A stretch of 64,000 nucleotides of DNA from Paraconiothyrium sp. Pb-2020. Its lineage: Eukaryota > Ascomycota > Dothideomycetes > Pleosporales > Didymosphaeriaceae. Positions 1 through 11,085 of the stretch are shown here, in pieces (positions within the stretch are counted from its first letter, which is position 1; each line of letters opens with the position of its first letter). The notes below the pieces were generated by a model. It saw only the letters and a program-made list of their open reading frames with translations, was not told the origin of the DNA and did not search any database. Location: positions 1,116,001 to 1,180,000 of the forward strand of contig JAJUBI010000005.1 of assembly GCA_022419385.1 (NCBI GenBank). The letters are read 5' to 3'. Made by a program: the position numbers and the translations under genes.

Positions 1-432
1 TTTCGTAGCGGAGTCTGATGTCGCAGCGCTCCTCTTTCCACCTTTCTGTTCGTTCTTTTCGATAAGCGTGAAGTTTGTTGGGATCATGACGAACTGCGTC
101 CATGGCGCGATACTGATGGACAATGCTGCCGCCACGAGGTACCAGCTTACGGGTCCGCCTCGTGTTGCGCTGCTTAGCAGGCTGTTGAACGTGCGCGTAG
201 CTGGTGGAAGGGCGTTATAGGCCAAATATGCGAATCCACTGCTGGAAACGAACGCTGCAGTCGGGAAAATATGTGAACCGCGACTGAAAAGCCAGCGAAT
301 GAGTGGTAGAGAACGCGATGCTGGTTGTGACGCGAGCATTGGGATGTCGAAGAGGGACAAGGTTGCGATCCCGCCAGCGGCGGCAAGCGCTGTGGAGATG
401 CTCGCAACTTGAACAATCTGAGTAGTCGACAT
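1..432 (-). CDS. DUF1772 (anthrone-oxygenase-like) membrane protein, partial
   Basis: The gene starts at an ATG at 432 on the minus strand and stays open for 144 codons to the left edge of the window, so its C-terminus is missing. The visible part has several hydrophobic stretches: an N-terminal segment with alternating Ala and Leu followed by SLFDIPML, a middle segment around FPTAAFVSSSGFAYLAY, and a C-terminal one (WYLVAAALSISIAPW) followed by the signature-like MIPTNFTLIEKNE. This pattern matches the fungal DUF1772 family, small four-helix membrane proteins that include anthrone oxygenases of polyketide pathways such as HypC. Most members have no assigned role, and no polyketide synthase is visible nearby, so I do not infer a metabolic function. 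Family assignment is fairly confident, specific function unknown. Confidence 0.75.
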   Translation of the reverse strand, partial: MSTTQIVQVASISTALAAAGGIATLSLFDIPMLASQPASRSLPLIRWLFSRGSHIFPTAAFVSSSGFAYLAYNALPPATRTFNSLLSSATRGGPVSWYLVAAALSISIAPWTQFVMIPTNFTLIEKNEQKGGKRSAATSDSATK

Positions 433-1805
433 GGTCAATAGGTGATTTTAGTATTGAATTTTGCCCTGTCTTTGGTCTGTCTATTATACGCTCGTGCTGT
501 CGTACGGCCTAAAAGACCAAGTACCGAAATGGTGATGTCACACTAAAACTATCGCACTACCACGGCTTTTGGGCGGCTTTTGTAACCCAAACAACGAATC
601 CCGCAAAATTACGGATCTCGGAAGCCTCTCAACTGCGAGCTGCGAGTAACAATCGGCCCAACGGAACTTGGAAGGACCCGCGCCCAAAGAATCATGTCTT
701 AGGCATACGCAATCTACCCGTGGACCCGACTACACTAGGACAAGCTTGGAGCACTCCATCGTTACGCTTTCACCGCACACATGATCCGCAAATATTTATA
801 AATACTGTAGGCGGATGGCTGTCCTGCAATCTTTCAGGCTCGAAGTTTTTTGTAAAGATGAATTCATGTTCACTCGTACATGAGCTCTCGGCCTGACAAT
901 ACAGTTGGAAAATCTGGTCGCCAAATAACGATCATGTTGAACACACACATGAAAACCTCCTTTTTAAGCTCCTTCTACAGCGGTACATGGACAAAAGTCC
1001 AGGTCTAAGCAATGTCAAGCGAACACAACACAGGCAAGCAAGGTCTGTGGCCAATATATGCTCGGGGGCTTTCTGCACCAAGACCAGCCAGACCACATTT
1101 CATTGCTTTTATCTCATTGCTCCTCCCCAAACCTCTAGCCGTGTACGAGGGTCCGCAACAACCTTTGTCATTGAAGAAACTAATCAACACCGCTAAAGAC
1201 GCTTGCGGTACTAAGAAACATACTGGTGCTGATCATGCTCCATGAAAGGTTGCAACATCCATTTGACTGTCGTTATGCGAAGTGCACCTCTCTTTCTCAT
1301 CACCAACGCATGGTCGCTGCAGGGAAGAAACCTCAGTCATCCCAAAGGTTTATGCCTTGGATCGTGCTTCGATTGACTGACCCGATTCTGATACCCAACG
1401 CCGTCATGTGGTTTAGTTTCTGCGTTAATAAAAGTGTGAAGCTACCGGCTCCTTGTAGATCTGAACAGACTGTTGCATACATGCAAATATGTCCATGCGC
1501 AGCAATGTCGCAAAAGAACTTGCTACAATATTATGTTGCGAGTCCTCCAGGCGAACATGAACAACGCATACGTGCCCTGAGCGAGCTATACAACGAAGCG
1601 CTAGATCGAGCAGCTCATGCGGTCTGCTTCTTGCGTCTTAAAGCCATACTTCAGAAACCCGGTGTGGAACAGGTCACGAGATCCTCGACCTCCATAGAGA
1701 TGCACAATTAAAACTCACTGTACTAAAGGTGGCGATCATCATCTTCAGTCAGTTCTCCAAAACTGCTCCGAACATCATATTTTTATTCAAAGCTCCTGTA
1801 GCTGA
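433..1805. other. Intergenic, upstream of two minus-strand features
   Basis: This 1.4-kb stretch separates the start of the DUF1772 gene from the 3' end of the DUF2439 gene. It holds an AT-rich near-palindrome (AAATATTTATAAATA) near 789-804. An open frame at 1226-1711 (+) lacks recognisable domains or a convincing start context and I do not call it a gene. Confidence 0.5.
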
Positions 1806-4280
1806 CTACTGTCCATCAACCAGCAGTCCAATTCCTCTGTCCTCCTCCGCATCGATATCGACCAACATCATCTTCGTCCCTTCAGCCCTCCACTCCTTCC
1901 CAGGTGGTCTCCAATCAAACAGGTCAAAGGCTTCACTACTCCAAGGTCCAACATCATGGTCGGCTGGCGGTGTCTTTACTTCCGGCGCCTCCGCACTCTC
2001 GTTTGCCTTCTCAGCAACCACGCTCAGACTCTGCGTGCGCTGAAACTTGCGCCGCGGATCCGTTCGCTTGACCAGCGCTGCGAGACCGCCTGTTTTTGGC
2101 TTTGTGTTACCGCTGCCAGACGTGGCCGCAGGTTTGGGCAAGTTCCGTTGCTCCCATTCCTCGCTGGTGGAAGGGATGGGTGCGTCATTCTCACTTCGAG
2201 AGCGTTTGAAGCCCGAGGAACGTTTGGAGGGCGAGGTGTTGGTGTCGCCCTGGGTACTGTCATCAATCGGGTCGTCTTCGAGGCGCATGGATTTGGGGCC
2301 GCTTTGGAGAAGTGCAGAAAGCTCGGTTGTGCTCATCAACGGTCCATTTTTACTGGATCGAAGAGGATGAGGAGGAAGGACTACGGTTGTGGATCGTGGG
2401 GGTGGAGGTGGGTCTAGGACATCAGAAGCCGTTGAGCGTGCTGAGACTCCTTTGGGCTTCCTCTTGAAGCCGCCAGTTGATAAAGCCGCCATGTTACTGG
2501 GTGATACCGAAGTGGAAGCATTCCGTGGTCGTTCAATTGCAGGTTTAGAGGGCGCAATAGCATTGCCGCGCGAGGTTGCTTCCACCGCTTGTGGTAACAG
2601 TTCAGGAGAAGGTGAGCGTGAGTCCAGGAGCGGATCTGGTTTCTCGACCTTTTTCTTTCTCACAGGAGGAGGCTTAGCTGTCGCCTCTTTCGCCTGCGTG
2701 GCTTTAGTCCTCTTTATCTTAGGTGCAGAATCTTCAGCAGACAGATCGTCTGCTCTTTTGGCGCTCTTGGAAGGTTTCTTTATTATTGGTGGTTGTTTAG
2801 TAGTTGAAGGCTTAGGTATTGTAGATGACTTCGACAATGTCGGGCTGTGACGAAGAGTAGGTGGTGACGGAGTCAGTAGTAATTGCTGGTCCATGAAACC
2901 ATGCGCCAACTCCATATCATCCACAATATTCAAGGGCGCTGATTCAGGTCCCTTCGCAAGATTTCTCGATTCTAAGGATGGACCTATGGTGGTCCCAACG
3001 TCTCTCCTAGAGCGGCCAGTTGTTACCGTCGCATCTTGCACAACGATGCTGTCCCTATCACGACCTGAACCATGGCGGTCCCTTGCCAATGTCTGTTCGT
3101 TGGGACTTGTACGCCTCCTTACCGGCGCGGCCTGGCACAACAACATCCCTCGTTTAGCTCCTGTCGACAGTTTGAGTGCTTTTGTCTTCCTCTTTTCAAT
3201 GTTCTGCACAGGTTGAGGGGGCAATGGAACCGGAGATGCTTCCCTCAGGGATTCGGCCACAGGTTGGATGGCAAAGTCAACATTTGCAATGCGATTCGCC
3301 GCGCTGACCGGCGGCGAAGAAGGTAGTCGCTCGGGTCGAGGTGTGTGCTGCGCTTTGACCTGGGGTACTGGTACCTTACCCTTAGGCAGCTTCGGGGTCA
3401 AACGAGCAGCTTTCTGCCGTGGCGATGGCTCCTTCCGAGCCGGTAAAGAGAAAGCAGTCGGTGTCAGAGCCACTGAATCCAATCTAGGAGGTGTGTGCGG
3501 CAATGTGACATCGGATGGAATGTTGTCTGCCTCAGGTTGGGAGCTCAAGCTGATAATTGTCGCACCGCGAGGGACACTCTGTGGCCGTGGATTGATCCCA
3601 GGGCTGTTGGTATGCGATGGCCTAGCAGGAAAAGAAGGGGCTTTTTTCGGCGCAGCCTCTGCTGGTGCGACGCGGCTGGGTAACTGTTGGGCTTGTACCG
3701 TATGTGCCGTCTTCTGCCTCTTAGCCGCTCTTTCCTCGACATGGTGGTTCTCCTGCTCCATCCTCTCTTCAAATGGTGACCTGATCGGAGCAGCCTTGCC
3801 GATAGGTCCTCTTGATGATCCTAACAGAGCATTGAGCGACTTGTGCCGGAGCTGCGACGCCGCTCGAAGAGGGTTGCTTGCGGGGACAGTCGGTCGGGAC
3901 AGCGGCCTCGGAGGGCGTGCAGCATTGTCGCGCTGCGGCGAATCCTTCGATTTCCGCTCGAAGAGAGGCGTGAGGTCTGTTTGCGTGACTCCAACGGGCT
4001 CCGCTACCTCGACCATGACGCCCTTGTCCAGCATGAGTTCATCGCCTTCTTGCAGCTCGTTGCTGTCTTTGTAGTACGTGTCTCCGACAGTGAACCGCGA
4101 CGCGTCATAGACAATAACGCGGCTGTTGAAAGAGTGGAACTTGAGATAGCCATCTTGCCACTTTTTCTGCTTCTTGCGTGTGTCGTGGGTGAACAAGCAG
4201 CGGAACTCAGCAACGGGCGCGGTGTTCTGAGAGGCGGGGATGGCAGATAATCGCGGCGTGCCTCGGATCGGTGCTGCCAT
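1806..4280 (-). CDS. DUF2439 domain protein, Mte1/Dbl2/ZGRF1-like
   Basis: A single-exon frame of 824 residues. Residues about 20-100 form a compact conserved block (EFRCLFTHDTRKKQKKWQDG, then LKFHSFNSRVIVYD, then the DELMLDKGVMVEV stretch) typical of the DUF2439 domain. That domain heads budding-yeast Mte1, fission-yeast Dbl2 and vertebrate ZGRF1, proteins that bind D-loops and guide FANCM/Mph1-type helicases in recombination repair. The remaining roughly 700 residues are low-complexity, rich in Pro, Ser, Lys and Arg, with no helicase domain, as in the fungal members. The C-terminus carries a short acidic/aromatic element (GPWSSEAFDLFDWRPPGKEW) that looks conserved and may be a protein-binding motif. 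The start at 4280 is the first ATG before the domain. A nuclear role is inferred from the family. Domain assignment is good, partner assignment is inference. Confidence 0.85.
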   Translation of the reverse strand: MAAPIRGTPRLSAIPASQNTAPVAEFRCLFTHDTRKKQKKWQDGYLKFHSFNSRVIVYDASRFTVGDTYYKDSNELQEGDELMLDKGVMVEVAEPVGVTQTDLTPLFERKSKDSPQRDNAARPPRPLSRPTVPASNPLRAASQLRHKSLNALLGSSRGPIGKAAPIRSPFEERMEQENHHVEERAAKRQKTAHTVQAQQLPSRVAPAEAAPKKAPSFPARPSHTNSPGINPRPQSVPRGATIISLSSQPEADNIPSDVTLPHTPPRLDSVALTPTAFSLPARKEPSPRQKAARLTPKLPKGKVPVPQVKAQHTPRPERLPSSPPVSAANRIANVDFAIQPVAESLREASPVPLPPQPVQNIEKRKTKALKLSTGAKRGMLLCQAAPVRRRTSPNEQTLARDRHGSGRDRDSIVVQDATVTTGRSRRDVGTTIGPSLESRNLAKGPESAPLNIVDDMELAHGFMDQQLLLTPSPPTLRHSPTLSKSSTIPKPSTTKQPPIIKKPSKSAKRADDLSAEDSAPKIKRTKATQAKEATAKPPPVRKKKVEKPDPLLDSRSPSPELLPQAVEATSRGNAIAPSKPAIERPRNASTSVSPSNMAALSTGGFKRKPKGVSARSTASDVLDPPPPPRSTTVVLPPHPLRSSKNGPLMSTTELSALLQSGPKSMRLEDDPIDDSTQGDTNTSPSKRSSGFKRSRSENDAPIPSTSEEWEQRNLPKPAATSGSGNTKPKTGGLAALVKRTDPRRKFQRTQSLSVVAEKANESAEAPEVKTPPADHDVGPWSSEAFDLFDWRPPGKEWRAEGTKMMLVDIDAEEDRGIGLLVDGQ

Positions 4281-4772
4281 CGCGTAGAATGAGCACAGCT
4301 ACGCGTCTCCGACGCTGTGTTGTGCATCGGCGGGGTGGGTGCGCGGTGGCGGGCGGCGTGGAGGCGTGCGAGACGCGAGGCATCGAGTATGCGGCCCGCG
4401 GGCGTCGCGAAAGCACATGACCAGGACCAGGCGGCACCTGCCCATAAACAGCGCAACCTGCGTTACGGTGAACAGGGCCCCACGAGATCATCTGTGCAAA
4501 GTGGATTGCGACGCCATAGGCTGGGCTGGCAGTGTGATGTCCACCCCCGTTCAAGTTGCTTGAAACGAGGAGGGGCTTTCTGCCTTCTACTCCGCCCCCA
4601 GCCAGCCCATGTCCGCTACCGTCGCCTGCGCCCATGACATGAGTTTCTGTTGACTGGCAACCTCCGTGCACTCGTCAGCTTGCACCGCCCGCTTCCCTAC
4701 ACCACTCTCGTTCAGCCTTCGTCACTCGCTCTCCTCACGCCACATTGCACTTGCTTGCAACCCACCCTCGCC
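4281..4772. promoter_or_regulatory. Divergent promoter region
   Basis: About 490 bp between the start codons of the DUF2439 gene (minus) and the BAR-SH3 gene (plus). It must contain both promoters and 5' leaders. The part just before 4773 is C/T-rich, as is common in fungal leaders. I see no TATA box or defined operator. Confidence 0.5.
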
Positions 4773-6564
4773 ATGCAGAGAGTGCAGAGGAAGATTGGGC
4801 GTCTGCCCTTCATGACTGGGCGGACGCCCAACGAGGCCGACATCGAGGCCATGCTGCGGGACTTCAATGACAGCGATCAGATGCTGAAGAATGTGAGTAC
4901 GCACACGTACCCAAGTCGCCGATGCAGCTGGAGGGGTCTTTTCACGTAGCGGGGTCACGTCTTGCTCTATTTGCGCTTCGAGTCATTGCACCACGTCGCA
5001 ACAATTGCATTTACCGTCTGCCAATTGCGCTGCTAACATGGACAGATCGAGGAAGCTTCAGCACAATGGCGCGATGCGTGGACCAACATCCTCAACCACC
5101 AGCTCGCGTGCGCCGAGGGCTTGCACAGCATCTACAAGCCCGTCGCCGGCGAATTCACGAGACACGAACATGTCGATACACCCGCTGCGACCATGGAGCG
5201 TGCCGTCAAGCTTGAGGAGGCATTTGCGGAGCTCAAAACGGATATGATGGAAGAAATCAAAGACATCGACAAGAAGCTCATCCTGCCCGCCAAGCTGGCC
5301 AGAGACTCACTGAAGCCAATGAAGAAGGCTATCAGCAAGCGCGAGGATAGAAAGGTACGACTCGTGCTCTCTTTGCTCTATTGACCGCTTATTGGGGCAT
5401 GCTTAGGCCGATTACGAACGCTACAAAGGACGAGCCGAACAACTCCAGAAGAAGAAGACTCGCTCCGACAGAGAGAACACGGCACTGGCAAAGCACGAAG
5501 CCGATCTGGAACGCGCAGTTCACGAGTACAACTATGCCGACGAAGGCCTCCGCAATCAGCTTCCCAAGCTAAACGCCGCTACCTTCTCCCTTCTTCCGCA
5601 TCTGCTCGCCAACCAGATCATCCTTCAAAACAATTTGATTGGCAATCTCTACACTGTGTTGCACCAATATTCGCATGAACAGGGCTACCCAGACCCGCCT
5701 CCAGAACCCGAGGAGGTCATTCCTGAATGGGATGCAAGCTTTACTCCGATGCGCAAAGAGATGGAGGAAAACTTTGAGCTTCTCAGGACTGGAAAAGCAA
5801 GAACCCAGCCCATGCGACTACCGGATAAAGGCGACACGATCACTGGTGTGTACTATATTGCTCAATCCTTCCCACATGCTCTTGGGTTTCTAAATTTCTC
5901 GACGTTGCAGATATCGCATACATACTAATTCGCGGTAATAGGTATAGGGATCAGAAACAGAGTCATGCCCGGCAGGAGGGTAAGCAGCAATGATACCATT
6001 CCCATTCGTGAGAAGTCCCCAAGACCTCAGCGCAACAACCTGCCTCCTAGCTATGAGGACGATGGACCCCAGGCACCGAAGCTGAATTTGGCGAGCAAGC
6101 CTTCGATGAATCAACTCAATGCATCCAAACCTAGAATAGGGGGATCGTCTCCTGGATTGATCCCTACTCCGACATTCGACCAATTTGGCAGACGGACCTC
6201 CTCGTACTCCGATGCATCATCGGCGCATACGAACGGTCACGACGACTATTTCGGCAACGGCAACGGCAATGGCAGGCCGCGGATACCCTCCACGAGCTCA
6301 TCCCATACCACAGGATATCCGTCACCGCAAGCATTAGCAGCAAAGAAGAAGCCCCCGCCACCGCCACCGCCGAAGAAGGTCGGATCGTTTCATGGAGAAT
6401 ACGTCACAGCGATGTACGACTTTGATGGGCAAAGCGGGGGTGATTTGACATTCAGAGAGGGAGATAAAATACGTGTGATCAAAAAGACGAACAGTTCGCA
6501 AGATTGGTGGGAGGGCGAGTTGCGGGGACACCGGGGAAGTTTCCCTGCCAACTACGTGAAGTAA
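4773..6564 (+). CDS. BAR and SH3 domain protein (Rvs167/Hob1-related)
   Basis: Predicted exons 4773-4892, 5046-5354, 5407-5845 and 5942-6564 give 496 residues. The splice sites fit GT-AG with branch-like GCTAAC (first intron) and CTAAT (third). Residues about 1-240 are a helical, charged BAR region beginning MQRVQRKIGRL. A basic, Ser/Pro-rich linker follows, including an unbroken run of seven prolines between lysines (KKPPPPPPPKK). The last 55 residues are a clear SH3 domain with ALYDF-like AMYDFDGQ, the DWWEGEL tryptophan pair and the terminal GSFPANYVK. BAR-SH3 proteins bind and curve membranes and recruit actin regulators during endocytosis. The N-terminus resembles a filamentous-fungal 'SH3 domain signalling protein' group rather than Rvs167 itself, so orthology to yeast Rvs167 is uncertain. 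The polyproline run just before the SH3 could bind in cis or attract profilin. Confidence 0.88.
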
Positions 6565-7047
6565 TTAGCGCTTGACGCGCTCGTTTTCCGCGAGCTTCGG
6601 CATATCATTATAGGGAGCGAATCGGGTTATCTCATGGAATGACATACGACTGCATAGGGAAGGACATGGTAACGATGACGCGATGGTTATCCGCTTGGGC
6701 GACTATCAACACATCAGACTGCCCACAAAGTGGTTAGGCTAGCATAGAATGGCTGGGGCGTTGACTAGGCATCAAAAGAATTCCTCGTCAAGAGGGTGTT
6801 AGTCCTTGAACGTAATTTAACAGTCGCTTGAACATGAAATGCTTGAATTGGGTAGAAATGTTAACTCTAAGCACAGCCACATGCCCGATTTAGCTCCCGC
6901 GTCCCGCCTTTCCGCCTTCCCGTTCCACAGAGAGCACACGAGGACAGCCACTGCACCTGCAGGAAAGCCTGATGCAGGCCACAAAACCTCTTCAGCTCCT
7001 GCTCATGGAGTTCGCACGTCCGTTCATACCCCGCGCCCTGACCAACG
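6565..7047. other. Intergenic
   Basis: About 480 bp between the BAR-SH3 stop and the DUF6601 start, both on the plus strand. It should hold the BAR-SH3 terminator and the DUF6601 promoter. I see no gene or clear motif. Confidence 0.5.
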
Positions 7048-8206
7048 ATGGCGGGTGAAAAGCCCACAGAGTCTGTATGTGTACCCCTCCACCGCGCGTC
7101 GCTTTACGCGTTACCCCGGGTGCTAACTCTAGCGGACCCAGATCGCTACGCCCACGCCCGTTCGACATCCGCCGTTCGCTCCGCGTCCCATCCCACCCAA
7201 GCCCGCCATCACCGCATCGCATGCCTCTCTACCCAATGGCGCCGCAGACTACGGGCAACAACCTGTCCTGGAGTCAGCGATTAACATCCCGCTGACGGAC
7301 CTCGAATCTCTGCCAACCCTGACCGGCGATCCTTACGAACCATTCCTCGCCAACAAAGACATTAAGAATTTCCTCGCTATCGATTTAGATCTTAAGCGGC
7401 TAAATCGCATACATGGACACCTCTGGATGTGCGGGCGCCCCATGCGCGCAAGGGCGCTGCATCGCTACAAGATGCTCGGTATGGAAGCCCTGCCTACCAC
7501 GCAAATGGACCTGCACTTGCTGCGCTTCTCCAACAAGCTCATGATTAAGCCGCTGGGGGAGTACATGCTGAGTCACTCCTTCTGGATCGACTATATCTGT
7601 GACAGCGAGGAGCTGCACAAGGCAGCGTGCGGGTTCCTGCTCAGCTACGTGTGGCTGCTTACCACGCCTTTGGATCTGAAGCTTGCGCATGAACTGTTTC
7701 TCATCCCGAGTTTTGTCACCTGGCACTGGTGGAAAACATTCGTGGCAGAGTTCGTGGAAGAGATAGATATCAAGGCGCTCGATCAAGTCAACAAGAGGTT
7801 TCACTTTGGCGATCTGCGTCTCGGACGTATCAATTCCGTGTACAGGATTCGCTACGCCCACACGCATTTTGTCCGCGGCTATCTTTACGGGTACAACCGC
7901 TATGTCGTCTTTTTCCAGCGCAAGTTCAGCTGGATTCTCATCGTGTTCGTATTCTTCAGCCTCGTCCTAGCTGCCATGCAGGTTGGCGCTTCCGTGGACC
8001 CACTTCAAGATAACAACGCATTTTTGAAGAGTTGTTATGGGTTTGTAGTGTTTAGTATGGTGAGTGTGGCGGCAGTTTTGGGTGTCATTGCAGCTTTATT
8101 CTTTTTCATATTCTTCTTCAACATGGTCACTGCCATTGGGCAGGCCAAGAGCTTGGAAATCAAGAGGGGGAAGATGGCGAAGGAGAGGAGCATTAAAGAA
8201 GCATAG
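7048..8206 (+). CDS. DUF6601 family integral membrane protein
   Basis: Predicted exons 7048-7074 and 7142-8206 encode 363 residues. The short first exon (MAGEKPTES) is joined across a 67-bp intron with a TGCTAAC branch site. An alternative acceptor nine bases upstream (exon from 7133) would also stay in frame. The body has the conserved pattern LDLKRLNRIHGHLWMCGRPM, then DLHLLRFSNKLMIKPL and a WIDYI element, typical of the fungus-specific DUF6601 proteins. Two long hydrophobic segments lie near the C-terminus, one around WILIVFVFFSLVLAAM and one around VVFSMVSVAAVLGVIAALFF, followed by a basic tail. Function of the family is unknown. Older databases sometimes label relatives as subtilisin-like proteases, but no protease triad is visible here. 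Confidence 0.87.
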
Positions 8207-8386
8207 AAGCCTGGAGGGGTGCTCCCCGAGACTGTTCAGGATAGCCCAGCGTGAAAGCCATGCGTCTACCTCTCAGGCCCATTGTCCTCGTTGAAACGCG
8301 CTTTGTACACTTTACCACTGGTATTTCACACCACGATAACGCGTTGGTCACTCTAGCAATACATCACCATGACGCCTAACAGTATA

Positions 8387-9338
8387 TCACACTACCGCTC
8401 GCTCATCATCTCCGGTCTCTCTGTAGCTCATATCTCTCTCCACAGCCTTCGTCTCCTTCGCATGCTTCCTCTTGATCAGCGATAACATCACGCTATTATA
8501 CAGCAGAAATAGTGCAGAAGTGGCGACGGACAGCGCGGCCGTAACAATGATCGTTGCGCGCGCGGTCACAGAGTATTGACCTATAATCACATATTGTCAG
8601 CCCCGAATTGTCCTCTTCTTCTTCATCCACATCAAACGGAGGAGGGATGATGGTATACTTACCACTCTGCGCAGAGTAAACGTTCACGAGTGTCGATATC
8701 AACCCCGCAATACTATTCATCAAGCTGGGCAGAAAGATTCTATTGATGACCCAAACATAGTTCTTCTTGTGCTTCCACCATAGCCATACGCAACCGAGGA
8801 CGCCGATGCCGCATGCGAACGCCGCGACGTACAGCAGGGGCACGTTTCGCACCGTAGCTAGTGCATGCGCTTTCAATGCATTGTTGGCTTTCTCGTCGAG
8901 ATCTTTGTCATTGAGTTTGTTGAAGGTTGCGGGAAATACGATATATCCCGCGAGCAGAATCCATGTGAAGAACGACGCGAGGAGGTTATGTAATTTGGAA
9001 ACGTTATCCAGGCCGAGGAGCATGTCGATGTAGCGGGTTTTCGCGGTTGTGCTGCGGCGCTGGAGGCCCGGTCGTTCAGGCATTGCTTTCTTGGAGGCGG
9101 TAGATTTGGTGCGGTCAATGGCTGATGGGTTGCGTTTCATTTGTGAGGGTGTGCGAATGGGCTCTTGGATGCGGGTTGAGGGGTTTCGGGTGGGTGTCGG
9201 CTTTGTGGGCGCGTTGAGGGATGCGCTATCTTTCCGCTTTTCATCTATACTGTGTGGTACCTCGAGAGAGGCGGTCTGCTCGCGGGCGGTGGGGAGAATT
9301 GGCTCCTCTTGCGCTTTCTTTCGCTTGAAGAAAGACAT
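8387..9338 (-). CDS. Four-span membrane protein of unknown function
   Basis: Predicted exons 9338-8663 and 8580-8387 (minus) encode 289 residues. The intron of 82 bp has a strong GTAAGT donor, and the split codon becomes Gly in SGQYSVTARA. I chose the ATG at 9338 (MSFFKRKKAQ), although the frame is open to an ATG at 9458, because the downstream start gives a typical basic cytosolic N-terminus. The first 120 residues are polar and Ser/Thr/Pro/Lys-rich. Four hydrophobic segments follow, around LLASFFTWILLAGYIVF, VPLLYVAAFACGIGVLGCVW, FLPSLMNSIAGLISTLV and ATIIVTAALSVATSALFLL. A short basic tail ends the protein. The conserved-looking lead-in is RYIDMLLGLDNVSKLHN. I do not recognise a named family. 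It converges on the DUF6601 gene with only 180 bp between the two stops. Confidence 0.8.
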
Positions 9339-10352
9339 CTTGGATGATGGTTTGATTGACTCGGTTCGAGGGGCAGCGGTTACTGCTTTGAGGGCTACAA
9401 AGGACTTCGAGAACCTCACTTCTACAGGACCCACCTCGCTGTATATCATCACTTCCATGATACTAGGATAACTACATCACCATCTAGCCAATGATCAAGG
9501 GTCCAAACCTGTTCCTGAGATGCAGTGCCCCATTCGCCAGTGGCCTAGCGAGATAACGTTCGGGTTGACCCGAATTCGACAGCTCGCAAACGGACCTGCT
9601 AACGGGCGTGAGACTTGTTTCGTGAAAGATGGCAGGATGGAGGACGAGTGGTTGGCGGACATTTGGGTAGCGAGACAGGGGTTGCTGCCGATCGTTTGTT
9701 GCGTCATTGTGCAGGACTGCCTGTGAGCTGAGGGAGCGTTCAACAAGTCCCAGCTTGCCAACGTCAAAGGTACTTCCGCCCATGTACCATTGTAACTTCG
9801 AGTCCGATTGACGAAAGTGGAGACTTAGGTTGCAGTGCCATTATTTGCACCAAACTTGCAACCATTGGTGGAAGTTCCTGCACGTGATCTCTCCCACGAA
9901 TGGCCCTTCCCCTCCACGTTCCGCCCAATGCTCACCAAAAAATGTCCATATCCTCACATGCAAGGCACAATGTGTCCTCCCGCGTAGTCACCAGACTTAA
10001 GTACACTCCACCGTGTCCTATTAATCTACATCTCCTCGCCTACAGTGGAGCTTACCCCGGCGGTTAATATGGAAAGCGGGAAAACGGTGCGGCTGCGTCT
10101 CAAACTACCGGTTGTGGCAAGCTTCGAGAATAAAAGGACAGATGCATGAATTGTAATGCGGAGCTAAGAGCTTGTAGTGCTCGGGAGCTTGGGGTAGAAA
10201 AGTTCGGGTGCGACCACTTTCTGGATAGCTTTTGTTCCTCTGCACTATTGTGATACCCGTTGCATTCTGTTCTGAAATTGTAGAGCCCAAACGAAGGGAA
10301 GATAAATAACTGAATAATCCCTGAACGAAGACCATCAGAAGCCGAGCTCAAC
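9339..10352. other. Intergenic, start of the gene-poor block
   Basis: Just over 1 kb between the divergent starts of the four-span membrane protein and the secreted protein at 10353. Several short open frames occur here but none has a recognisable domain. The region should carry both promoters. I see no repeat or mobile element. Confidence 0.45.
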
Positions 10353-11085
10353 ATGCGCTTCACTACCCTTTTCCCCCTTCTCGCCGCCACAGCCCTCGCC
10401 TCCTCGGACTCGTCCTCATCCTCATCATCTGCCGCCTCCTCAGAAGCATCCCCAAAAGTGGAAGAGCCCACGCCCGCCGGCGAAATATGGGCCGCCAAAT
10501 GGAAGGACGAGGATCTCTCGTCCTACACCAAGCACTGCGCCGGCAGCACGACTTTCAAAGCACAAATCTACACCCTCGGAGAAATGTACCCGACGCTCAA
10601 AGAGTGGGCACCGCAGCTCAAGGTCTTTTACAACAAGCAGCTTTACCCCGGATCGTGGGAGGGCAAGGATGTGCATGGTGAGGGGAGAGAGTTGTTGAAA
10701 ATGCCGTATGAGGAGTTGCCGTTTGCGGTGCGGGAATGGTATGTTCTTAGTTCGAGGAAAGGGAGGACGAAGGAAAAATATTGACGCAGTGCTCAGGGTA
10801 ACCAAGAATCCTAAACAGCGTCACTTCAGTGTCCAGGACGACATCGTCTTCTTCGCCCCGGGCGCCATCTACCCTATTCTTCCGCTCTTTGTCGATGAGC
10901 CGGAAAGCGACAAATTATCCGACTGCGAGGGTTTGTATGAAGACCTTGAGAACTACAGTGCCGAGCCCAAGGAGGGTGTTGTGCTCGGCAAGGTAGCGCA
11001 TCAGAGCTTGGGGAAGAACGAGGTCGAGATTACGCTCGATGCCTTCCAAGTAAAGGGGGCGGCAGGGGCCAAAGATGAATTGTAG
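10353..11085 (+). CDS. Predicted secreted protein, unknown family
   Basis: Predicted exons 10353-10738 and 10830-11085 give 213 residues. The 91-bp intron has a GTATGT donor and a CCTAAAC branch site, and the join creates Cys in REC-VQDDIVFF. The N-terminus MRFTTLFPLLAATALASS is a good signal peptide. A Ser-rich stretch (nine serines around SDSSSSSSS) follows, then a conserved-looking globular part with KHCAGSTTFKAQIYTLGEMY, LYPGSW, ELPFAVREC and DIVFFAPGAIYPILPLF. There are three cysteines in the mature form, in contexts KHCAG, REC and SDCEG. I do not recognise the family. A secreted or wall-associated role is likely from the signal peptide. Whether it is an effector, an enzyme or a structural protein cannot be told from sequence alone. 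Confidence 0.78.

Noticed and set aside
1..432. Polyketide cluster suggested by the anthrone-oxygenase-like family
   Set aside because: No polyketide synthase, regulator or tailoring enzyme is visible in the window. DUF1772 proteins are common outside such clusters.
1226..1711. 161-codon plus-strand open frame
   Set aside because: No recognisable domain, signal or splice pattern, and composition unlike neighbouring genes. It may be chance, so it is left as intergenic.
3268..4074. 268-codon plus-strand frame
   Set aside because: Antisense to the DUF2439 protein, which has conserved domains and continuous coding character.
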